A stretch of 6,125 nucleotides of DNA from assembly GCA_019114645.1 (NCBI GenBank), contig DXFC01000271.1, positions 1 through 6,125 on the forward strand, in the 5' to 3' direction. Shown one piece after another: positions 5,626 through 6,125 of this stretch. Source of the DNA: Candidatus Halomonas stercoripullorum. GTDB lineage: Bacteria; Pseudomonadota; Gammaproteobacteria; Pseudomonadales; Halomonadaceae. Each line of letters begins with the position of its first letter. The first letter of the stretch is position 1. Below the pieces are notes generated by a model. It was not told where the DNA came from. It saw only the letters and a list, made by a program, of their open reading frames with translations, and did no database searches. The translations under genes were made by a program, and so were the position numbers.

Positions 5626-6125
5626 ATGCGGCGAAAACACGTGCTGCTATCGATGGGGTTGGCTCCACTGGCCCTGCTGGCCATGCCTCTCCTGGCGGCA
5701 GGCTCAGCGGAGCCGCTTGAAATCGCCGGTAGCGTGACGGGACTGCTTGATGGGCAGGAGCGTGAATGGCTCATCGTGCGAGAGGAGGGCGACTCCACGG
5801 CTACCTTTACCGAACTTGGCGACCATATAAAGATTGAGCTTGTCGGCTATGTCCAGGGTGATGTTGGGCAAACGCGTGAGTCGTTGTCGCTCAGCATTAT
5901 TCTGGTCGAGGGCGTAGTGACCGGGTTCGACGTACTGCACCCGATCAGCACTACCGCCATGCCGCCAGTCTTCACCTCTGAAGGAGCCGCGGTGGAACTG
6001 ACGCTGGATACCTTTGAGGTCTCAGGCAGTCAAGCCCGGGTGGCGGGCAGCGTCGAAGGCACTCTGGCGCTGCAAACCGAGCTGGGGGAAGACGCGGTAA
6101 TGGACGAAGGCGTCGCCATTGCGGT
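5626..6125 (+). CDS. Secreted protein of unknown function, N-terminal part (cut by window edge)
   Basis: The frame opens at ATG 5626 behind GGAGGG (5616-5621, 4-base spacer) and stays open to the window end: 166 codons without a stop. Residues 1-28 are a clear Sec signal peptide: basic start MRRK, hydrophobic core (about 6-24) and a small-residue end with likely cleavage after GSA (Ala28). There is no lipobox Cys, so it should be periplasmic or exported rather than a lipoprotein. The mature part is acidic and alternates hydrophobic and polar residues, suggesting mostly beta strands, for example IKIELVGYVQGD (68-79) and LSLSIILVEGVV (87-98). Two similar stretches, EIAGSVTG (32-39) and RVAGSVEG (138-145), hint at an internal repeat. 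I do not recognise the family. Translation was done by hand from the sequence; the C-terminal part is missing. Confidence 0.75.
   Translation, partial: MRRKHVLLSMGLAPLALLAMPLLAAGSAEPLEIAGSVTGLLDGQEREWLIVREEGDSTATFTELGDHIKIELVGYVQGDVGQTRESLSLSIILVEGVVTGFDVLHPISTTAMPPVFTSEGAAVELTLDTFEVSGSQARVAGSVEGTLALQTELGEDAVMDEGVAIA

Noticed and set aside
5471..5737. Plus-strand open frame of 88 codons upstream of the secreted protein
   Set aside because: It overlaps the secreted protein's signal peptide in another frame and spans the inverted-repeat region; the Cys- and Trp-rich product matches nothing I know, and the ribosome binding site favours ATG 5626.

Overview
The window is ordinary-looking chromosomal DNA of a Gram-negative bacterium, most likely a gammaproteobacterium. 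Halomonas and its relatives are my best guess, from the protein styles and a GC content that looks like the high 50s by eye; this is inference, since there is no rRNA or other marker to fix it. There is no sign of a phage, transposon, CRISPR array, tRNA or rRNA. Genes are tightly packed and alternate in direction.

Layout. Bases 1-164 (minus) hold the N-terminal part of a hemerythrin-like protein cut by the window edge. Divergent from it is a calcineurin-like metallophosphoesterase (317-1078, plus; GTG start). Its 3' end overlaps tail-to-tail by 58 bases with a phosphatidylglycerophosphatase A gene (pgpA, 1021-1551, minus). Divergent from pgpA is a small DUF503/YlxP-family gene (1643-1924, plus). 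This converges, with only 8 bases between stop codons, on a six-TM membrane diguanylate cyclase (1933-3153, minus). A 205-base gap with several short repeats and palindromes follows. Next comes a minus-strand group transcribed ppiC (5158-5436), ABC ATPase (4117-5124), ABC-2 permease (3359-4120). The last two are joined by an ATGA overlap and resemble E. coli YadG/YadH. Divergent from ppiC, after a 189-base region rich in inverted repeats, is the start of a secreted protein of unknown function (5626 to the window end, plus).

How the genes relate. The only clear functional unit is the YadGH-like ABC exporter, probably co-transcribed with the cytoplasmic parvulin PpiC. The other genes look like independent housekeeping or signalling genes: phospholipid synthesis (pgpA), c-di-GMP synthesis (GGDEF protein), metal-dependent phosphoester hydrolysis, and an iron- or oxygen-binding hemerythrin domain.

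I found no convincing previously undescribed system. The points most worth a second look are the 58-base convergent overlap, the palindrome-rich regulatory gaps at 3154-3358 and 5437-5625, and the unrecognised secreted protein at the right edge.
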